Numbered from the stretch's first letter, positions 35,335-44,578 are shown. The stretch: 64,000 bases of DNA from JAIRVZ01 sp031553755 (GCA_031553755.1 JAVBKZ010000027.1:1-64000), one strand, 5' to 3'. Numbers and translations: made by a program. Notes: a model not told the origin generated them from the letters alone.

Positions 35335-36090
35335 TTAAAAAGCTTCAATGATAGGTAAAAATTTGTCTACGCCCAAAGAAGCACCTCCGATAAGTCCGCC
35401 GTCAACATCAGGATTTGCAAATAATTCCTTAGCATTTCCGGCGTTACAGCTTCCTCCGTAAAGGATTGAAGTATTATCAGCGATTTCTTTGCCATATTTT
35501 TCAATCAAAATACGGCGGATGTAAGCGTGCATTTCCTGTGCTTGTTCAGAAGTAGCTGTTTTTCCTGTTCCGATAGCCCAAACCGGTTCGTAAGCGATTA
35601 CTATTTTCGAAAAATCTTCTGCCGGAAGATTGAATAATCCGTTTTCTACTTGAGATTTTACAACTTCTTCTTGTTTATCCGCTTCTCTTTCTTCCAAAAC
35701 TTCTCCAACGCAAAAGATAGGAGTTAGTCCGTTAGCCAATGCCAAAAGAACTTTTTCTTTCAAAATAGCGTCTGTTTCTCCATAATATGCGCGACGTTCG
35801 GAGTGTCCTAAAATCACATATTTCGCTCCTGTTGAAGCAATCATAGCCGCAGAAACTTCTCCGGTATATGCTCCTGAAACTTTGTCGGCGCAATTTTGAG
35901 CGGAAACTCCGATTTTATTAGTATCGATAGCGGCCGCGACAGTTGCCAAATGGATGAAAGGTGTTCCGACAACAACGTCACAATTTACTGTTTTACCGGC
36001 TAAAGCTGTTTCTAAGTCTTTAGCTAATTTTAATCCTTCTTGCAGGTTGTTATTCATTTTCCAGTTACCTGCTACAATGTTTTTTCTCAT
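35335..36090 (-). CDS. tpiA: Triosephosphate isomerase
   Basis: Interconverts dihydroxyacetone phosphate and glyceraldehyde 3-phosphate in glycolysis. The 251-residue TIM barrel has GNWKMN (catalytic Lys), ILGHSERR (His), the signature VIAYEPVWAIGTGKTA (catalytic Glu and the flexible loop) and the phosphate-binding GGAS end. It lies 172 bases beyond the DoxX-like gene in the same conserved Bacteroidales gene group. Confidence 0.97.
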   Translation of the reverse strand: MRKNIVAGNWKMNNNLQEGLKLAKDLETALAGKTVNCDVVVGTPFIHLATVAAAIDTNKIGVSAQNCADKVSGAYTGEVSAAMIASTGAKYVILGHSERRAYYGETDAILKEKVLLALANGLTPIFCVGEVLEEREADKQEEVVKSQVENGLFNLPAEDFSKIVIAYEPVWAIGTGKTATSEQAQEMHAYIRRILIEKYGKEIADNTSILYGGSCNAGNAKELFANPDVDGGLIGGASLGVDKFLPIIEAF

Positions 36091-36150
36091 TGGGTTTATA
36101 TTTATTATTTATTAATAATTAAGTATTCAATATTGATTAGTTCATGTTAT

Positions 36151-36222
36151 TTATTCCCGTGGAATACGCGGATTTTTATATTCTCAATTTGCGTTATTCA
36201 GTGTAATCAGCGGGAAATAATT
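36151..36222. repeat. TTCCCG/GAATACG dispersed repeat, copy 2, with inverted ends
   Basis: ATTTATTCCCG at the left and CGGGAAATAAT at the right form imperfect inverted ends around about 50 bases (including GAATACGCGGATTTTTATA). The left end matches 15984-16010. The gap 36091-36262 contains this element and no gene. Confidence 0.55.
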
Positions 36223-36262
36223 CTTTAATTTAATTTTTGACTAATCTTATTTTTGTATTATT

Positions 36263-37534
36263 TTAGGGGGTTATGGGCGTTTTTTTTCTCCTATATATAA
36301 AATAATCAAAAATATAAATCAGCAACAAAGGGCCTATCAGGAATAACGCCGAATACATTATTTTTTGCTTATCTGTATTGGGTGGAATTTTACCCAATTG
36401 GCTCTTTCCCAAAGGAAGATTTAATTCTTCATCCTTCGGAATATTCCGGTGATGCCATTTATTGATAATTGTTCCGGATTTCAATAAAAGTAATCCGGGA
36501 TTCGAACGGATAATTGTTTTCAATGTTGTTTCGTCTGTAATGCATATAGGATATTCTGCCCCCATATCTTCAATCCATTCCGAAATACTTTCGGAAGAAG
36601 ACGCGGTAAGGCAATAAAAGCCGTAGTCGTGCATTTGGGCGTAGTCAAAAACTTCGTTGATTTTGTCAATATCCGAATCATTGGCTTTATAGAATTGCTG
36701 AGAAATCAGAAGAAATGTATAAGCTGTGTCAGACAATACAATATCTGTTATTTCCGAACCATTTTGCATGGTTATGGAAAAATCGTGAATAGGAGGGATA
36801 TATCCTTTTTCTATTAATTTAGTTTTTGAATCTACAAATTTCCAGGTTGAATCGTTTGCCGGATAATTTTCTAAAGAAAATTCTTTTTCAACACCATCTT
36901 TCTCATAAATGAAAGTCGTTTCGAATTTATCGTGTTTAGCATCTTCAGGAATACGCGTCAATTCAGGAATATCCGCGCCTATTTTATATGGACGAAAATC
37001 AAGAATCGGTAAATTCAGGTAGCAATAAAACGATACTCCGAATATGAAAATATAAGTATAAAGAACGCTCAGCCAATTTAATTTATGAGTATAGACCGGA
37101 GTAATTTTTTTTCGCCATAAAAATATAATTACCGCGGCGGAAAGTAAGATAATATTTTTGAAAAATGTTTCCCAATTGGTGATAATTAAAGCATCTCCGA
37201 AACAACCACAATCCGAAACCGGATTTGCAATGGCTAAATAAAGGGTAAGCGGAGTCATAAAAAGCATGAAAGCCAATACGAGGAAGGAAGTCAGGTTCCT
37301 ATATGTTCCGAATAGGAGCAATACACCTAATGAAAATTCGAACGCGGATAAACAAAAAGACATCGGTAATGTAAACGGATCCATCCACGGCATGCCGAAA
37401 GCGTTGAAATAATCGTGGAATTTATAGGCGCTTCCAAGCGGATCGATAGCTTTCACGAATCCGGAGAAAACGAATAAAGCGCCAACCAATATCCGGCAAA
37501 ATTCAACTGCTATTTTTTTGATTTTATCCTGCAT
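36263..37534 (-). CDS. DoxX-like membrane protein of the BT_3928 family
   Basis: A 423-residue protein. The N-terminal half is a four-helix DoxX/MauE-type domain starting FSGFVKAIDPLGSAYKFHDYF and including VSDCGCFGDALIITNWETF. The C-terminal half (about 200-380) is a soluble thioredoxin-like region without a CxxC pair, then a last transmembrane helix (about 395-412). The family is Bacteroidota-specific; a role in membrane redox or disulfide chemistry is inferred from MauE likeness. It is followed by tpiA and preceded by the DUF1599 gene, a conserved order. Confidence 0.82.
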   Translation of the reverse strand: MQDKIKKIAVEFCRILVGALFVFSGFVKAIDPLGSAYKFHDYFNAFGMPWMDPFTLPMSFCLSAFEFSLGVLLLFGTYRNLTSFLVLAFMLFMTPLTLYLAIANPVSDCGCFGDALIITNWETFFKNIILLSAAVIIFLWRKKITPVYTHKLNWLSVLYTYIFIFGVSFYCYLNLPILDFRPYKIGADIPELTRIPEDAKHDKFETTFIYEKDGVEKEFSLENYPANDSTWKFVDSKTKLIEKGYIPPIHDFSITMQNGSEITDIVLSDTAYTFLLISQQFYKANDSDIDKINEVFDYAQMHDYGFYCLTASSSESISEWIEDMGAEYPICITDETTLKTIIRSNPGLLLLKSGTIINKWHHRNIPKDEELNLPLGKSQLGKIPPNTDKQKIMYSALFLIGPLLLIYIFDYFIYRRKKTPITP

Positions 37535-37552
37535 TGATGTTGATACGAAAGA

Positions 37553-38095
37553 TTAATCTTCGCCGTATTCTAATTTAATCAATCCGAAGAGCGCGTAATT
37601 AATCATGTCCATGTAATTAGCATCAATTCCTTCCGAAACCAATGTTTTTCCGTCATTGCTTTCGATTTGTTTCGTACGGTATATTTTAGTCAAAATCAAA
37701 TCGGTATACGAACTGATTCTCATACTTCTCCAAGCTTCGTCATAATCATGATTTTTAGCATACATCAACTCTTTTGTAGCGGTAATGTGTTTATTGTAGA
37801 GCACCATCGCTTCTTCGTTCGAAATATCGATCCTGTCGGCATATCCAAGTTCTAATTGTATCAATCCGACTACTCCGTAATTGACAATCCCAATGAATTC
37901 GGGCCTGATTCCTTCATTGATAAGGCTCATCCCTTTGGTTTCTAAACTGCGAATACGATTTGCTTTGATAAAAATCTGGTCAGTTAACGACTGAGGGCGC
38001 ATAATACGCCAAGAAGCGCCATAATCATTGAGTTTTTTCTCAAATAAATCGCGGCATAAAGAAATTACATGATCAAATTGTTTTTTTGTATTCAT
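37553..38095 (-). CDS. DUF1599 domain protein
   Basis: A 180-residue protein made of two similar halves, each with a (D)YG/YDxxWRxMR segment, SxTDxIxxKxxR, and a closing I(V/I)NYxxxGLIxLE motif (DYGASWRIMRPQSLTDQIFIKANR and DYDEAWRSMRISSYTDLILTK). The internal duplication fits the Bacteroidota DUF1599 family, function unknown. It is probably co-transcribed with the DoxX-like gene 18 bases downstream. Confidence 0.85.
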   Translation of the reverse strand: MNTKKQFDHVISLCRDLFEKKLNDYGASWRIMRPQSLTDQIFIKANRIRSLETKGMSLINEGIRPEFIGIVNYGVVGLIQLELGYADRIDISNEEAMVLYNKHITATKELMYAKNHDYDEAWRSMRISSYTDLILTKIYRTKQIESNDGKTLVSEGIDANYMDMINYALFGLIKLEYGED

Positions 38096-38154
38096 TATTT
38101 TACGGAATTGTAGGGCACAAAGATAGTGAAAATAATTAATGTGCAGAAAGCTGT

Positions 38155-39228
38155 TTACTCTTCATCAATAATCATTCCGCTACCGATACAAAGTGTACAA
38201 TCTTTATCATAAACGACTCCGAATTGTCCGGAAGCGATTCCTTGTATTTTATCTTCAGATTGGACGCGGTATAAGTCTCCGATACGGCGAATTTTTCCAA
38301 ACGTGAATTCGGGTGTATGGCGAATTTTGAAAGCGATTTCTTTTTCTCCGTCAAATTCGCCCCAAACGTCTTCGGTAATGAAATCGAATCCTTTCAGGTT
38401 AACGATTTTTCCATATTGTGTTTCAGGATCATATCCGTTAGAAACATAAATGATATTTCTGCGGATATCTTTTTTTATCACAAACCACGGGCCTCCGCTT
38501 AATCCCAAGCCTTTTCTTTGCCCAATCGTATGAAACCAATAACCTTTATGTTTTCCGACAACATTGCCGGTTTCCAGTTCGATGATTTTTCCGGGACGTT
38601 CTCCTAAATATCTTTTTATAAAATCATTGTAGTTGATTTTACCCAAAAAACAAATTCCCTGACTGTCTTTGCGCTGGGCGCTAGGTAATGCGGCATTCGC
38701 GGCAATTTCACGGACTTCACTTTTTTGCAAATGCCCGATGGGAAACATCAGTTTCGAAACTTGAAGATAATTCACTTGTCCGAGGAAATAAGTTTGGTCT
38801 TTTACCTTGTCGGCAGCAGTCGAAAGCCATGTTTTACCATCAATTTCGGTTGTTGTCGCATAATGTCCGGTCGCTATTTTATCGAATTCGTGTCCCCATT
38901 TTTGTTCAAAACAACCAAATTTGATAAGTTTATTGCACATCATATCGGGGTTAGGAGTCAATCCGCGTTTTACGGCGTCTATCGTATAATTTACCACATT
39001 TTCCCAATATTCTTCATGCAAGGAAACAACTTCCATTTTACATCCGTATTTTTTCGCGATGTAGGTCGTTATTTCAATATCTTCTTCCGACGGACAATCG
39101 ATATAGCCATGTTCGTCTTCCATTCCGATTTTGATGTAAAAAATTGTCGGTTCATACCCGGCTTCTTTTAGTTGATGTACAACAACAGAACTATCCACTC
39201 CTCCGGAAACCAATGCTGCAATTTTCAT
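38155..39228 (-). CDS. mnmA: tRNA-specific 2-thiouridylase MnmA
   Basis: Inserts sulfur at C2 of wobble uridine 34 in Glu, Gln and Lys tRNAs. The 357-residue protein has the PP-loop SGGVDSSV near the N terminus, the first catalytic Cys in NPDMMCNKLIKFG, the second in DSQGICFLG, and the family segment HTIGQRKGLGLSGGPWFV. Length is normal. Bacteroidales often have two MnmA paralogues, and I cannot tell which this is. The gap to the toxin-antitoxin pair is short, but no shared promoter was seen. Confidence 0.94.
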   Translation of the reverse strand: MKIAALVSGGVDSSVVVHQLKEAGYEPTIFYIKIGMEDEHGYIDCPSEEDIEITTYIAKKYGCKMEVVSLHEEYWENVVNYTIDAVKRGLTPNPDMMCNKLIKFGCFEQKWGHEFDKIATGHYATTTEIDGKTWLSTAADKVKDQTYFLGQVNYLQVSKLMFPIGHLQKSEVREIAANAALPSAQRKDSQGICFLGKINYNDFIKRYLGERPGKIIELETGNVVGKHKGYWFHTIGQRKGLGLSGGPWFVIKKDIRRNIIYVSNGYDPETQYGKIVNLKGFDFITEDVWGEFDGEKEIAFKIRHTPEFTFGKIRRIGDLYRVQSEDKIQGIASGQFGVVYDKDCTLCIGSGMIIDEE

Positions 39229-39251
39229 ATTTTATTTGTAAATAAATCAGT

Positions 39252-39557
39252 TTACCCTATTAATAAGCTTATTTGCTTTCCAAGTCCAAATTCAAATATT
39301 CTGTATAATGTTGAAAGTTGTATGTCACACTTTCCATTTTCAAGTCTTGATATATAACTTTTTTTAGTCCCTACTTTTTCTGCAAGTTGTTCTTGAGTCA
39401 TATTAGCCTCTTTTCTTGCTTCTTTCAGCATTTCACTAATCACAAAATATTGTGCTCTTTCTTCAAAATCATCCCGTTTATCACTGCCTATTTTTCCGTA
39501 TTTAATATCTAATAACTCATCCAAGTTTTTAGCTTTTCTAATTTCTTCTTTTTTCAT
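39252..39557 (-). CDS. higA: HigA-like antitoxin, Xre-type helix-turn-helix
   Basis: A 101-residue antitoxin with a C-terminal Cro/CI helix-turn-helix (about 41-95: NMTQEQLAEKVGTKKSYISRLENG). The N-terminal part probably wraps the toxin. It overlaps the toxin gene by four bases and follows it, the HigBA order. It is expected to repress its own operon by binding the palindrome in the promoter (39911-39920). Confidence 0.88.
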   Translation of the reverse strand: MKKEEIRKAKNLDELLDIKYGKIGSDKRDDFEERAQYFVISEMLKEARKEANMTQEQLAEKVGTKKSYISRLENGKCDIQLSTLYRIFEFGLGKQISLLIG

Positions 39558-39904
39558 TTGTGTTCTTTTTTTGAGTTAAAATATTCATCTTTTAATTTCA
39601 AAGCCAATTCGATTTCTTTCTTAGGAGTTTTTTGCGTTTTTTTTTGAAACGCGTTAAACAATACAACCAAATTCCCTTTATCAAAACAACAAAAAATTCG
39701 ATATATATTACTTTCGAACTCTATACGAATTTCATAAAGCCCATCAGTCCCTGTTAAATAATCCAGAAATTTTCTCGGTACATTCTGAACATTACGAATT
39801 ACTTTAAAAACGTATTCGATTTTTTCTTGCACATTTTCAGATTGATTTAAATAGAAATCTATAAAATAATGCTCATGAAAAATGATTTTTCTTTGCGTAT
39901 TCAT
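39554..39904 (-). CDS. higB: HigB-like toxin (RelE/ParE superfamily, phage Gp49-like)
   Basis: A 116-residue RelE-fold toxin, probably a ribosome-dependent mRNA interferase. Family segments include FLDYLTGTDGLYEIRIEFESNIYRIFCCFD, VVLFNAFQKKTQKTPKKEIELA and a lysine-rich end, all typical of HigB. Toxin-first order and overlap with higA support the assignment. The promoter is so close that the message would have almost no leader. Confidence 0.9.
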   Translation of the reverse strand: MNTQRKIIFHEHYFIDFYLNQSENVQEKIEYVFKVIRNVQNVPRKFLDYLTGTDGLYEIRIEFESNIYRIFCCFDKGNLVVLFNAFQKKTQKTPKKEIELALKLKDEYFNSKKEHK

Positions 39905-39908
39905 ATTA

Positions 39909-39940
39909 CAAAGTTAACTTAAAAGTTATCTAAAAGCAAA
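39909..39940 (-). promoter_or_regulatory. higBA promoter with embedded palindromic operator
   Basis: Minus strand TTTG (39940-39937), a 20-base spacer, then TAACTTTG (39916-39909), a full match to the Bacteroidota consensus. The perfect palindrome AAGTTAACTT (39911-39920) covers the -7 box, and a half-site AAGTTA recurs at 39923-39928, a natural HigA operator. The predicted start (about 39904-39902) coincides with the higB ATG. Confidence 0.75.
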
Positions 39941-39983
39941 TTTCTACAAAAATATTTCAAGAAAAGTTGTGTTGGTTATTATT

Positions 39984-41372
39984 CTATGATATTTTGCTGT
40001 TTATTTTCAAAAATTTAACGAATAAAGGCAATCCTAAGCCTTGTATAATTAACATGAATATTACTGTGACTACGGTAAGGAAAATGATAACATCTCTTTG
40101 AGGGAACATATTTCCATCGGCCATCAGTAACGGAAGAGATAGAGCCGCGGCTAATGAAACAATCCCTCTCATTCCCGACCAACCGATAATAAAACATTCT
40201 TTGAAACTCAGGGATTCTATATCTTTCATCCGTTTGAATTTTTCTTTTACTCTGGAATGATTTCTTTCCATCGCTTCTATTTTTATTTTTGCTTCAAGCG
40301 TATTTTCTTCCCGCAAGGCTATAATTCTTTCATCATTATTTATTCGGTGAATGATATTTTTTTCTCTTTGTTGCAATTTAACGATACGCTTATCGAGGGC
40401 TTTTTTATCCCATAAAACAAATATCATTCTGATAATCAATGAGACTAGAAATATAAGGAATGAGCATCCAATAAGCGGAAAAATAAGATTATTGTCGATA
40501 TTTTTAAGAATATGGGGGAATTCTAATCCTATTAAGATAAAAATCAAACCTCCTAAAATAAAAATCGTTGTTTCCCAAATAGATTTCGATTGAATTTGAA
40601 CCTGTTCAGAAAATTTATCTTTATGCCTGGAAATAACCAAACCGGCCGTAACAACCGCGATTACTCCCGAAACGTGAAATTCTTCGGCAATCAAGTATGC
40701 TACAAACGGAACCAATAAATTTAAGCTGACTGTAACTTCGGTACTCTGACGTTGTTTTTTTACTATAAAAGTGAAAATAAAACAAATAATTATTCCGGCA
40801 AGAAATCCTCCGATAAGGGAAATAAGAAATAAACCGATGGCTTTTGAAAGTACAAATGAACTTCCGGCAACAGCGGCCACCGCGAAACGAAACGCTACAA
40901 GAGCCGAAGCGTCATTGATTAAACTTTCTCCTTCGAGTATGGTAACGGCGCGGTGAGGTAAATCAAGTCCTTTCGTGACTCCTGATGCAGCAATCGCGTC
41001 GGGTGGAGAAAGAATAGCTCCAAGCACAAAGGCCAATGGCCAAGTCATTCCCGGTATGCAATAATAAGACACAACCGCGATGCCTACAGTCGTTATAAAT
41101 ATCAGGGAGATTGCTAATGTGGAGATGATATGTAAATTCGATTTGAAATCTTTGTATGAAATATTAAAGGCCGCGTCGTAGAGCATCGGTGGCAAAAATA
41201 TCAGGAAAACGACCTCAGGACTGATTGAAATCTGATGAAATCCCGGAATAAATCCGACCGCGATACCTGTAACCAATAATAAAATTGGATAAGGTAACCG
41301 GGTTTTAGACGCGATGGGATATAAACCTATCGCGACAGCTAACAAAATAATAACGATACTATATGCTTCCAT
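39984..41372 (-). CDS. CPA1-family Na+/H+ antiporter
   Basis: A 462-residue membrane transporter exchanging sodium (or another cation) for protons. It has about 12 transmembrane segments, the family motifs FLIFLPPMLYDAAF, GAILSPPDAIA and the ion-binding segment GESLINDASALVAF (Asn-Asp pair), and WSGMRGIVSLAAAL near the end. A charged, coiled-coil cytoplasmic insertion (about 318-385) precedes the last helices. Size and motifs agree with bacterial NhaP/YjcE-type antiporters. It is preceded by a terminator, so it is probably a separate unit. Confidence 0.92.
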   Translation of the reverse strand: MEAYSIVIILLAVAIGLYPIASKTRLPYPILLLVTGIAVGFIPGFHQISISPEVVFLIFLPPMLYDAAFNISYKDFKSNLHIISTLAISLIFITTVGIAVVSYYCIPGMTWPLAFVLGAILSPPDAIAASGVTKGLDLPHRAVTILEGESLINDASALVAFRFAVAAVAGSSFVLSKAIGLFLISLIGGFLAGIIICFIFTFIVKKQRQSTEVTVSLNLLVPFVAYLIAEEFHVSGVIAVVTAGLVISRHKDKFSEQVQIQSKSIWETTIFILGGLIFILIGLEFPHILKNIDNNLIFPLIGCSFLIFLVSLIIRMIFVLWDKKALDKRIVKLQQREKNIIHRINNDERIIALREENTLEAKIKIEAMERNHSRVKEKFKRMKDIESLSFKECFIIGWSGMRGIVSLAAALSLPLLMADGNMFPQRDVIIFLTVVTVIFMLIIQGLGLPLFVKFLKINSKIS

Positions 41373-41397
41373 GAATTTGTAAGAAATGCGAATTTAT

Positions 41398-41431
41398 AAA
41401 AAAAAAGACCGGAGATTCGAAAATCAACGGT
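41398..41431 (-). terminator. Rho-independent terminator after the ferredoxin gene
   Basis: Minus strand GACCG and CGGTC stem (41431-41406), extended by ATT/AAT pairing, followed by eight or more T. Confidence 0.85.
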
Positions 41432-41459
41432 CTCTTTTATTTTTCGGCTATAAACCTTG

Positions 41460-41627
41460 TTATGCCGGATGAATTGCTGATGTAGGACAAACATCCGCAC
41501 AAGTACCACAATCAGTACATTGATCCGGATCAATCTTGTATATATCTCCTTCAGAGATTGCACTCACAGGACATTCATCAATACAAGTTCCACAAGCAAT
41601 ACAGTCATCTGTAATTACGTAAGCCAT
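41460..41627 (-). CDS. 2[4Fe-4S] ferredoxin
   Basis: A 55-residue electron carrier with two clusters: CIACGTCIDECP and CTDCGTCADVCP, the standard CxxCxxCxxxCP twice. The ATG at 41627 gives the normal MAYVITDDC start; the longer frame upstream adds a spurious hydrophobic leader. It is monocistronic, with its own strong promoter and terminator, in keeping with a highly expressed housekeeping ferredoxin of an anaerobe. Confidence 0.96.
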   Translation of the reverse strand: MAYVITDDCIACGTCIDECPVSAISEGDIYKIDPDQCTDCGTCADVCPTSAIHPA

Positions 41628-41660
41628 GTCTTTAATTTTATTTATAGTATTAATACCTCG

Positions 41661-41690
41661 CAAAAGTAAAAAATAAACAATTAACACAAA
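41661..41690 (-). promoter_or_regulatory. Ferredoxin promoter
   Basis: Minus strand TTTG (41690-41687), an 18-base spacer, then TACTTTTG (41668-41661). The spacing is one base short of the common 19. Confidence 0.7.
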
Positions 41691-41761
41691 TAATTTGTTT
41701 CAAAAATTTACTTAAATTTCCTTATTTTGGATTGATTCAAAATAAGAAAACGCATTAGTAT

Positions 41762-42337
41762 TTAATAGTTAACGACTTCGACTAACTCAATTTCAAAAAT
41801 AAGCGTTGAATATCCGGGTATAGATGAATATCCGGATTCTCCGTATGCTAAAGTCCAAGGAATATAAATCTGCCATTTATCTCCCGCTTTCATGTTTTGC
41901 AAGGCGACTTTCCATCCATTAATGGCATTAACAACTGATGTTCCTGAAACCAAAACAAGCCCTCCGGAAACTGGACTTTTAGAATAAAATGAATTTCCAT
42001 CTATCCTAAATTCAAGCGGAATCCCCGGCTCTGTTCTTGAATCAAATACAGTTCCATCAATGAGATAACCTTTATAATAAACTTTTACCTGACTGGTATA
42101 AACCGGAGATATTGTTCCGTTTCCCTTTTTTAGTTCTTTATAATAGATTGTTCCCGGACCTTGCGGTATCGTTGCCGGAGAATAACTATTATCGTCCGCT
42201 ATTTTATTGAAAGCGTCTTCATTTTCATTTTTCCAAGCGGTATCTATCGTATTTTCGTCATCATCGCCGCACGAAGGAAGCAAAAAAGACAATAAACAAA
42301 ATAAAGTTAGGTAATAGAAAATTTTGTTTGTTTTCAT
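41762..42337 (-). CDS. FKBP-type peptidyl-prolyl isomerase lipoprotein
   Basis: A 191-residue lipoprotein (lipobox LLPSC, Cys23, followed by GDDDEN) with an FKBP domain over about 75-190: VKVYYKGYLIDGTVFDSR, GWKVALQNMKAGDKWQIYIPWTLAYGESG and LIFEIELVEV. It should assist proline-limited folding of envelope proteins. It is the last gene after glyS and lemA on the minus strand, 17 bases downstream of lemA. Confidence 0.92.
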   Translation of the reverse strand: MKTNKIFYYLTLFCLLSFLLPSCGDDDENTIDTAWKNENEDAFNKIADDNSYSPATIPQGPGTIYYKELKKGNGTISPVYTSQVKVYYKGYLIDGTVFDSRTEPGIPLEFRIDGNSFYSKSPVSGGLVLVSGTSVVNAINGWKVALQNMKAGDKWQIYIPWTLAYGESGYSSIPGYSTLIFEIELVEVVNY

Positions 42338-42354
42338 CGTTTGTTTATTAGTGA

Positions 42355-42945
42355 TTAAAACTCAACCTTGGGCGCTTTTTCCGAACCCTCTTCTGCTTTG
42401 AAGTATGGTTTCGCAGTGAAACCCGACATATTCGCAATGATATTATTCGGAAATTTGCGAATCAAGGTGTTGAATACTTGCGCGACATCATTGAATCGTG
42501 TCCGTTCGGTTGAGATACGGTTTTCAGTTCCTTCTAACTGGGCTTGCAAATCCAAGAAGTTTTGGTTGGCTTTCAAATCGGGATAAGCTTCAACGCTTAC
42601 CAACAATCGTCCTAAAGCGGAACTTACTCCACTTTGTGCTTGTTGGAATTGCGCCAATGCTTCAGGAGTAATATTTGTTGGATCTACTGTTACTTGTGTC
42701 GCTTTAGCGCGGGCTTCAATTACTCCCTCCAAAGTGCTTTCTTCGTGAGTGGCATAACCTTTAACTGTAGCAACCAAATTGGGAATCAAATCCGAGCGTC
42801 TTTGATATTGGTTTTCTACATTTCCCCATTGTGCTGTTACTGTTTCATCGGCGGAAACCATTTTGTTATATGCTCCTGTGTACCAAAAGAAAATTCCGGC
42901 AACAACAACTGCGATAACAATAATCGCGATTAACGACTTTTTCAT
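42355..42945 (-). CDS. lemA: LemA family protein
   Basis: A 196-residue protein with one N-terminal membrane anchor (about 5-23) and a helical exported domain. The family signature is VENQYQRRSDLIPNLVATVKGYATHE, followed by LLVSVEAYPDLKANQNFLDLQAQLEGTENRI and NIIANMSGF. The function is not settled. Its start overlaps the end of glyS by four bases. Confidence 0.94.
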   Translation of the reverse strand: MKKSLIAIIVIAVVVAGIFFWYTGAYNKMVSADETVTAQWGNVENQYQRRSDLIPNLVATVKGYATHEESTLEGVIEARAKATQVTVDPTNITPEALAQFQQAQSGVSSALGRLLVSVEAYPDLKANQNFLDLQAQLEGTENRISTERTRFNDVAQVFNTLIRKFPNNIIANMSGFTAKPYFKAEEGSEKAPKVEF

Positions 42946-44483
42946 ATTTTTTTCAATAAATTCTTAATACTTACTTTTTCTGCAATAATATTGCGTAAAT
43001 CAGCAATTGACACACGTTCTTGTTCCATCGTATCTCGGTTGCGGATAGTTACACAATTGTCATTCAAGCTGTCATGATCTACAGTGATACAATATGGAGT
43101 TCCTATAGCGTCTTGGCGGCGGTAACGTTTTCCGATAGAATCTTTTTCGTCGTATTGACAGTTGAATTCAAACTTCAACTCGTTCATGATTTCTCGTGCT
43201 TTTTCAGGCAATCCATCTTTTTTTACTAAAGGCAATACGGCTAATTTCACGGGAGCCAATGCTGCCGGTAGTCTTAATACAACGCGAATTTCCCCGTTTT
43301 CCAATGTCTCTTCGCAGTAAGAACCTGCAAGTACACTCAAAAACATACGGTCGACTCCGATAGAAGTTTCAATCACATAAGGGACATACGATTGATTTAA
43401 TTCAGGATCGAAATATTGTATTTTTTTTCCTGAATATTTTTCGTGGCTGCTTAGGTCGAAGTCTGTACGGGAATGTATTCCTTCTACTTCTTTGAATCCG
43501 AATGGCATTTTGAATTCGATATCTGTTGCCGCGTTAGCGTAGTGAGCCAATTTTTCGTGATCGTGGTAGCGATATTTTTCTTCACCTAATCCTAATGCTT
43601 TGTGCCATTTCAAGCGGGTTTCTTTCCATTTGGCAAACCACTCGAGTTCTTCTCCCGGACGTACAAAAAATTGCATTTCCATTTGTTCGAATTCTCTCAT
43701 ACGGAATACAAACTGACGGGCTACAATTTCGTTACGGAAGGCTTTCCCAATTTGAGCGATTCCAAATGGAATTTTCATCCGTCCGCTTTTTTGCACATTC
43801 AGGAAATTTACGAAAATACCTTGTGCTGTTTCCGGACGCAAGTAAATCTTCATCGCTCCATCGGCAGTCGACCCCATTTCAGTAGAAAACATCAAGTTAA
43901 ACTGACGAACTTCCGTCCAGTTTTTTGTGCCTGAAACCGGACAAACAATTTCATAATCTAAGATGATTTGGCGAAGTTCTTCCAAGTTGCTGTCATTCAA
44001 AGCTTTCGCAAAACGTTCGTGTAATTCGTTCTTTTTAGCCACATTTTCAAGTACACGTTGATTTGTACTTAAAAATTGTTCTTCATTGAAAGCATCTCCG
44101 AATTTTTTCGCCGCTTTTTCTACTTCCTTCGCTATTTTATCGTCGTATTTCGCGATTTGTTCCTCAATCAGCACATCAGCGCGATAACGTTTTTTCGAAT
44201 CTTTATTATCAATCAAAGGGTCGTTGAAAGCGTCAACGTGTCCCGAAGCTTTCCAAATAGTAGGGTGCATAAATATAGCGGAATCAATTCCAACTACATT
44301 TTCATTCAGCAACGTCATACTGTCCCACCAATATTTTTTGATGTTATTTTTAAGTTCTACGCCGGTTTGTCCATAGTCATAGACAGCTCCCAATCCGTCA
44401 TAGATTTCTGAAGAAGGAAAAACGAAACCATATTCTTTACAATGAGAAACTAATTTCTTGAAAACATCTTCTTGTTGTGCCAT
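42942..44483 (-). CDS. glyS: Glycine-tRNA ligase, homodimeric type
   Basis: Charges tRNA-Gly. The 513-residue single-chain class II enzyme has the N-terminal GFVFPSSEIYDGLGAVYDYG, motif 2 region with RNEIVARQFVFRMREFEQMEMQFF, and motif 3 VIETSIGVDRMFLSVL, then the anticodon-binding domain. This is the eukaryote/Gram-positive-like alpha-2 form usual in Bacteroidota (often named glyQS). It leads the glyS-lemA-FKBP operon, with a -7 box about 100 bases upstream. Confidence 0.95.
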   Translation of the reverse strand: MAQQEDVFKKLVSHCKEYGFVFPSSEIYDGLGAVYDYGQTGVELKNNIKKYWWDSMTLLNENVVGIDSAIFMHPTIWKASGHVDAFNDPLIDNKDSKKRYRADVLIEEQIAKYDDKIAKEVEKAAKKFGDAFNEEQFLSTNQRVLENVAKKNELHERFAKALNDSNLEELRQIILDYEIVCPVSGTKNWTEVRQFNLMFSTEMGSTADGAMKIYLRPETAQGIFVNFLNVQKSGRMKIPFGIAQIGKAFRNEIVARQFVFRMREFEQMEMQFFVRPGEELEWFAKWKETRLKWHKALGLGEEKYRYHDHEKLAHYANAATDIEFKMPFGFKEVEGIHSRTDFDLSSHEKYSGKKIQYFDPELNQSYVPYVIETSIGVDRMFLSVLAGSYCEETLENGEIRVVLRLPAALAPVKLAVLPLVKKDGLPEKAREIMNELKFEFNCQYDEKDSIGKRYRRQDAIGTPYCITVDHDSLNDNCVTIRNRDTMEQERVSIADLRNIIAEKVSIKNLLKKI

Positions 44484-44578
44484 ATATCTTAGTTATGAGT
44501 TATAAAGTTAAGGGTTGTAAGTTATACAAAATCAATGTGTAACATAATTGCCCATAACCAGTAACAAATTTAGAAGCG

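Noticed and set aside
41339..41687. Longer or alternative frames around the ferredoxin gene
   Set aside because: The 20-residue extension before MAYVITDD overlaps the promoter, and the other frame has no cysteine motifs.
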